DNA from: a bacterium
GTDB taxonomy: Bacteria > Desulfobacterota > GWC2-55-46
Direction of reading: 5' to 3'
DNA length: 6,650 nt
Assembly: GCA_027310325.1 (NCBI GenBank)
Contig: DAIDBB010000344.1
Coordinates: 1-6,650 of the forward strand
A model generated the notes under the pieces. The model was not told where the DNA came from. It made no database searches and saw only the letters and a list, made by a program, of their open reading frames with translations. The position numbers were made by a program, and so were the translations under genes. Shown here one piece after another: positions 5,936 to 6,650 of this stretch. Each line of letters opens with the position of its first letter. Position 1 is the stretch's first letter.

Positions 5936-5967
5936 CTACGTTTACAACACTATATGTAGATTTTTTT
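5936..5967 (+). terminator. Probable intrinsic terminator of tilS
   Basis: CTACGT (5936-5941) pairs with ATGTAG (5954-5959, one G-U pair) around a 12-base loop. One A and seven T residues (5961-5967) follow directly. The stem is short and AT-rich, but the T-run and position 20 bases past the tilS stop fit termination. The AT-rich stretch to 6029 may hold the promoter for the next gene; TATAAC at 6007-6012 is a fair -10 but has no convincing -35. Confidence 0.42.
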
Positions 5968-6029
5968 CAATTGTTATTTCTTCAATAATTTGATAAGTTA
6001 AAGGATTATAACACATTAAGGAAGACCAC

Positions 6030-6545
6030 ATGCTAATAGCTTATAAAGGCATCGAACCCAAGGTACATGCGACGGTCTTCGTCGAGGAGAGCGCAAGGAT
6101 AATCGGGGATGTGGAGATAGGCGAACAGTCGAGCATATGGTTCAACGCCGTTGTTCGCGGCGATGTCAACTATATAAGGATAGGTAAAAGGACAAACGTT
6201 CAGGACAATTCCACCCTCCACGTGACGAAGGATATCTTCCCGCTCATCATCGGGAGCGATGTAACCATCGGTCACAGCGTAATATTGCACGGTTGTACCG
6301 TAAGGGACAGGTGCCTTATCGGCATGGGGTCGATAGTCCTGGATAACGCGGAGATAGGTGAAGATTCGATAATAGGCGCCGGGGCGCTGGTGACGGAGGG
6401 GATGAAGGTGCCGCCAGGTAGCCTTGTTGTGGGGCTTCCCGGCAAAGTTGTAAGGGCTCTAAAACCAGAGGAAATAGCGCGCATAGCAAAGTCGTCTCTA
6501 AACTACATAGAATACGCAAGAAATTACGGGTACAAAAATGTTTAA
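6030..6545 (+). CDS. Gamma-carbonic anhydrase family protein (left-handed beta-helix hexapeptide-repeat protein)
   Basis: The product is a 171-residue member of the YrdA/CaiE/PaaY branch of gamma-class carbonic anhydrases, trimeric beta-helix proteins of the cytoplasm. Hexapeptide repeats run through residues ~15-140 (e.g. IIGDVEIGEQSSIW, IIGADV-like turns, IGAGALV). The three metal-binding His are present at 64 (STLHV), 82 and 87 (IGHSVILHG), as are R43-D45 (RGD) and Q58 of the family active site. A C-terminal helix (PEEIARIAKSSLNYIEYA) follows. Start: AAGGAAG at 6018-6024 lies five bases before ATG 6030. The family includes true CO2 hydratases and members with no measured activity, so enzyme activity cannot be assured from sequence. 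The next gene overlaps its end by eight bases, indicating a shared transcript and possible translational coupling. Confidence 0.92.
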   Translation: MLIAYKGIEPKVHATVFVEESARIIGDVEIGEQSSIWFNAVVRGDVNYIRIGKRTNVQDNSTLHVTKDIFPLIIGSDVTIGHSVILHGCTVRDRCLIGMGSIVLDNAEIGEDSIIGAGALVTEGMKVPPGSLVVGLPGKVVRALKPEEIARIAKSSLNYIEYARNYGYKNV

Positions 6546-6650
6546 TAATCTCTCGTTTGTTGGCCTCCTTCAAAAAGGCGGCATAACTGTAATCATACTG
6601 GCTTTTTTGTCCGTTGTCTCCATAGCCATAATGCTTGAACGGTACTGGGC
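6538..6650 (+). CDS. MotA/TolQ/ExbB proton-channel family protein, N-terminal fragment (runs off window)
   Basis: The 37 visible codons from ATG 6538 read MFNNLSFVGLLQKGGITVII and continue with a hydrophobic stretch ending in MLERYW. An N-terminal GG-x5-I/L transmembrane segment ending in 'ExxW' is typical of TolQ/ExbB/MotA-type inner-membrane channels, which use proton flow to energise TonB/Tol systems or flagellar motors. The position of a short periplasmic start and first helix at residues ~14-33 fits TolQ/ExbB better than MotA, but the fragment cannot settle it. The gene overlaps the previous stop codon by eight bases; ACGGG at 6527-6531, six bases before the ATG, is a weak SD, suggesting coupled translation. 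The conserved channel helices and any tolR/exbD partner lie beyond the window. Confidence 0.75.
   Translation, partial: MFNNLSFVGLLQKGGITVIILAFLSVVSIAIMLERYW

Overview
The window looks like a piece of chromosome from a flagellated, chemotactic Gram-negative bacterium. GC content is middling (about 45-50% by eye), with frequent ATA and AGG codons. Chemotaxis and flagellar genes, stand-alone receivers, an HD-GYP protein and a TolQ/ExbB-type channel would fit a deltaproteobacterium (Desulfobacterota) or Nitrospirota-like lineage. That placement is inference from gene content and style, not from a marker gene. All recognised genes lie on the + strand.

Left part (1-1497), motility: the 3' end of cheB (chemoreceptor methylesterase) is followed by cheW (receptor-kinase coupling protein) and flgM (anti-sigma-28). 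The cheB-cheW gap holds a very good sigma-28 (FliA) promoter match, so cheW appears to be a late flagellar gene. Having the sigma-28 antagonist gene just downstream fits the same regulon.

Middle spacer (1498-2125): about 630 bases with no intact gene. It holds several hairpins and a second near-consensus sigma-28 promoter at 1810-1836. That promoter points at a small reading frame (1868-2040) which has a ribosome binding site but is split by an apparent one-base frameshift. After it comes a leader with mutually exclusive hairpins and a fragment resembling part of a c-di-GMP-I riboswitch.

Signalling genes (2126-4308): a stand-alone response regulator receiver, then a REC-GAF-HD-GYP protein with an apparently complete metal site, probably a c-di-GMP phosphodiesterase. 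With the motility genes on the left, this suggests a c-di-GMP/chemotaxis control locus.

Right part (4309-6650), housekeeping: a structured, SD-less gap precedes tilS (tRNA-Ile lysidine synthase). It is followed by a probable terminator, a gamma-carbonic-anhydrase-family protein, and the overlapping start of a MotA/TolQ/ExbB proton-channel gene that runs off the window. I found no CRISPR array, rRNA, tRNA, insertion sequence or defence system. The most promising unexplained items are the sigma-28-driven broken small gene, the alternative-hairpin leader of the receiver gene, and the nested hairpin ahead of tilS.
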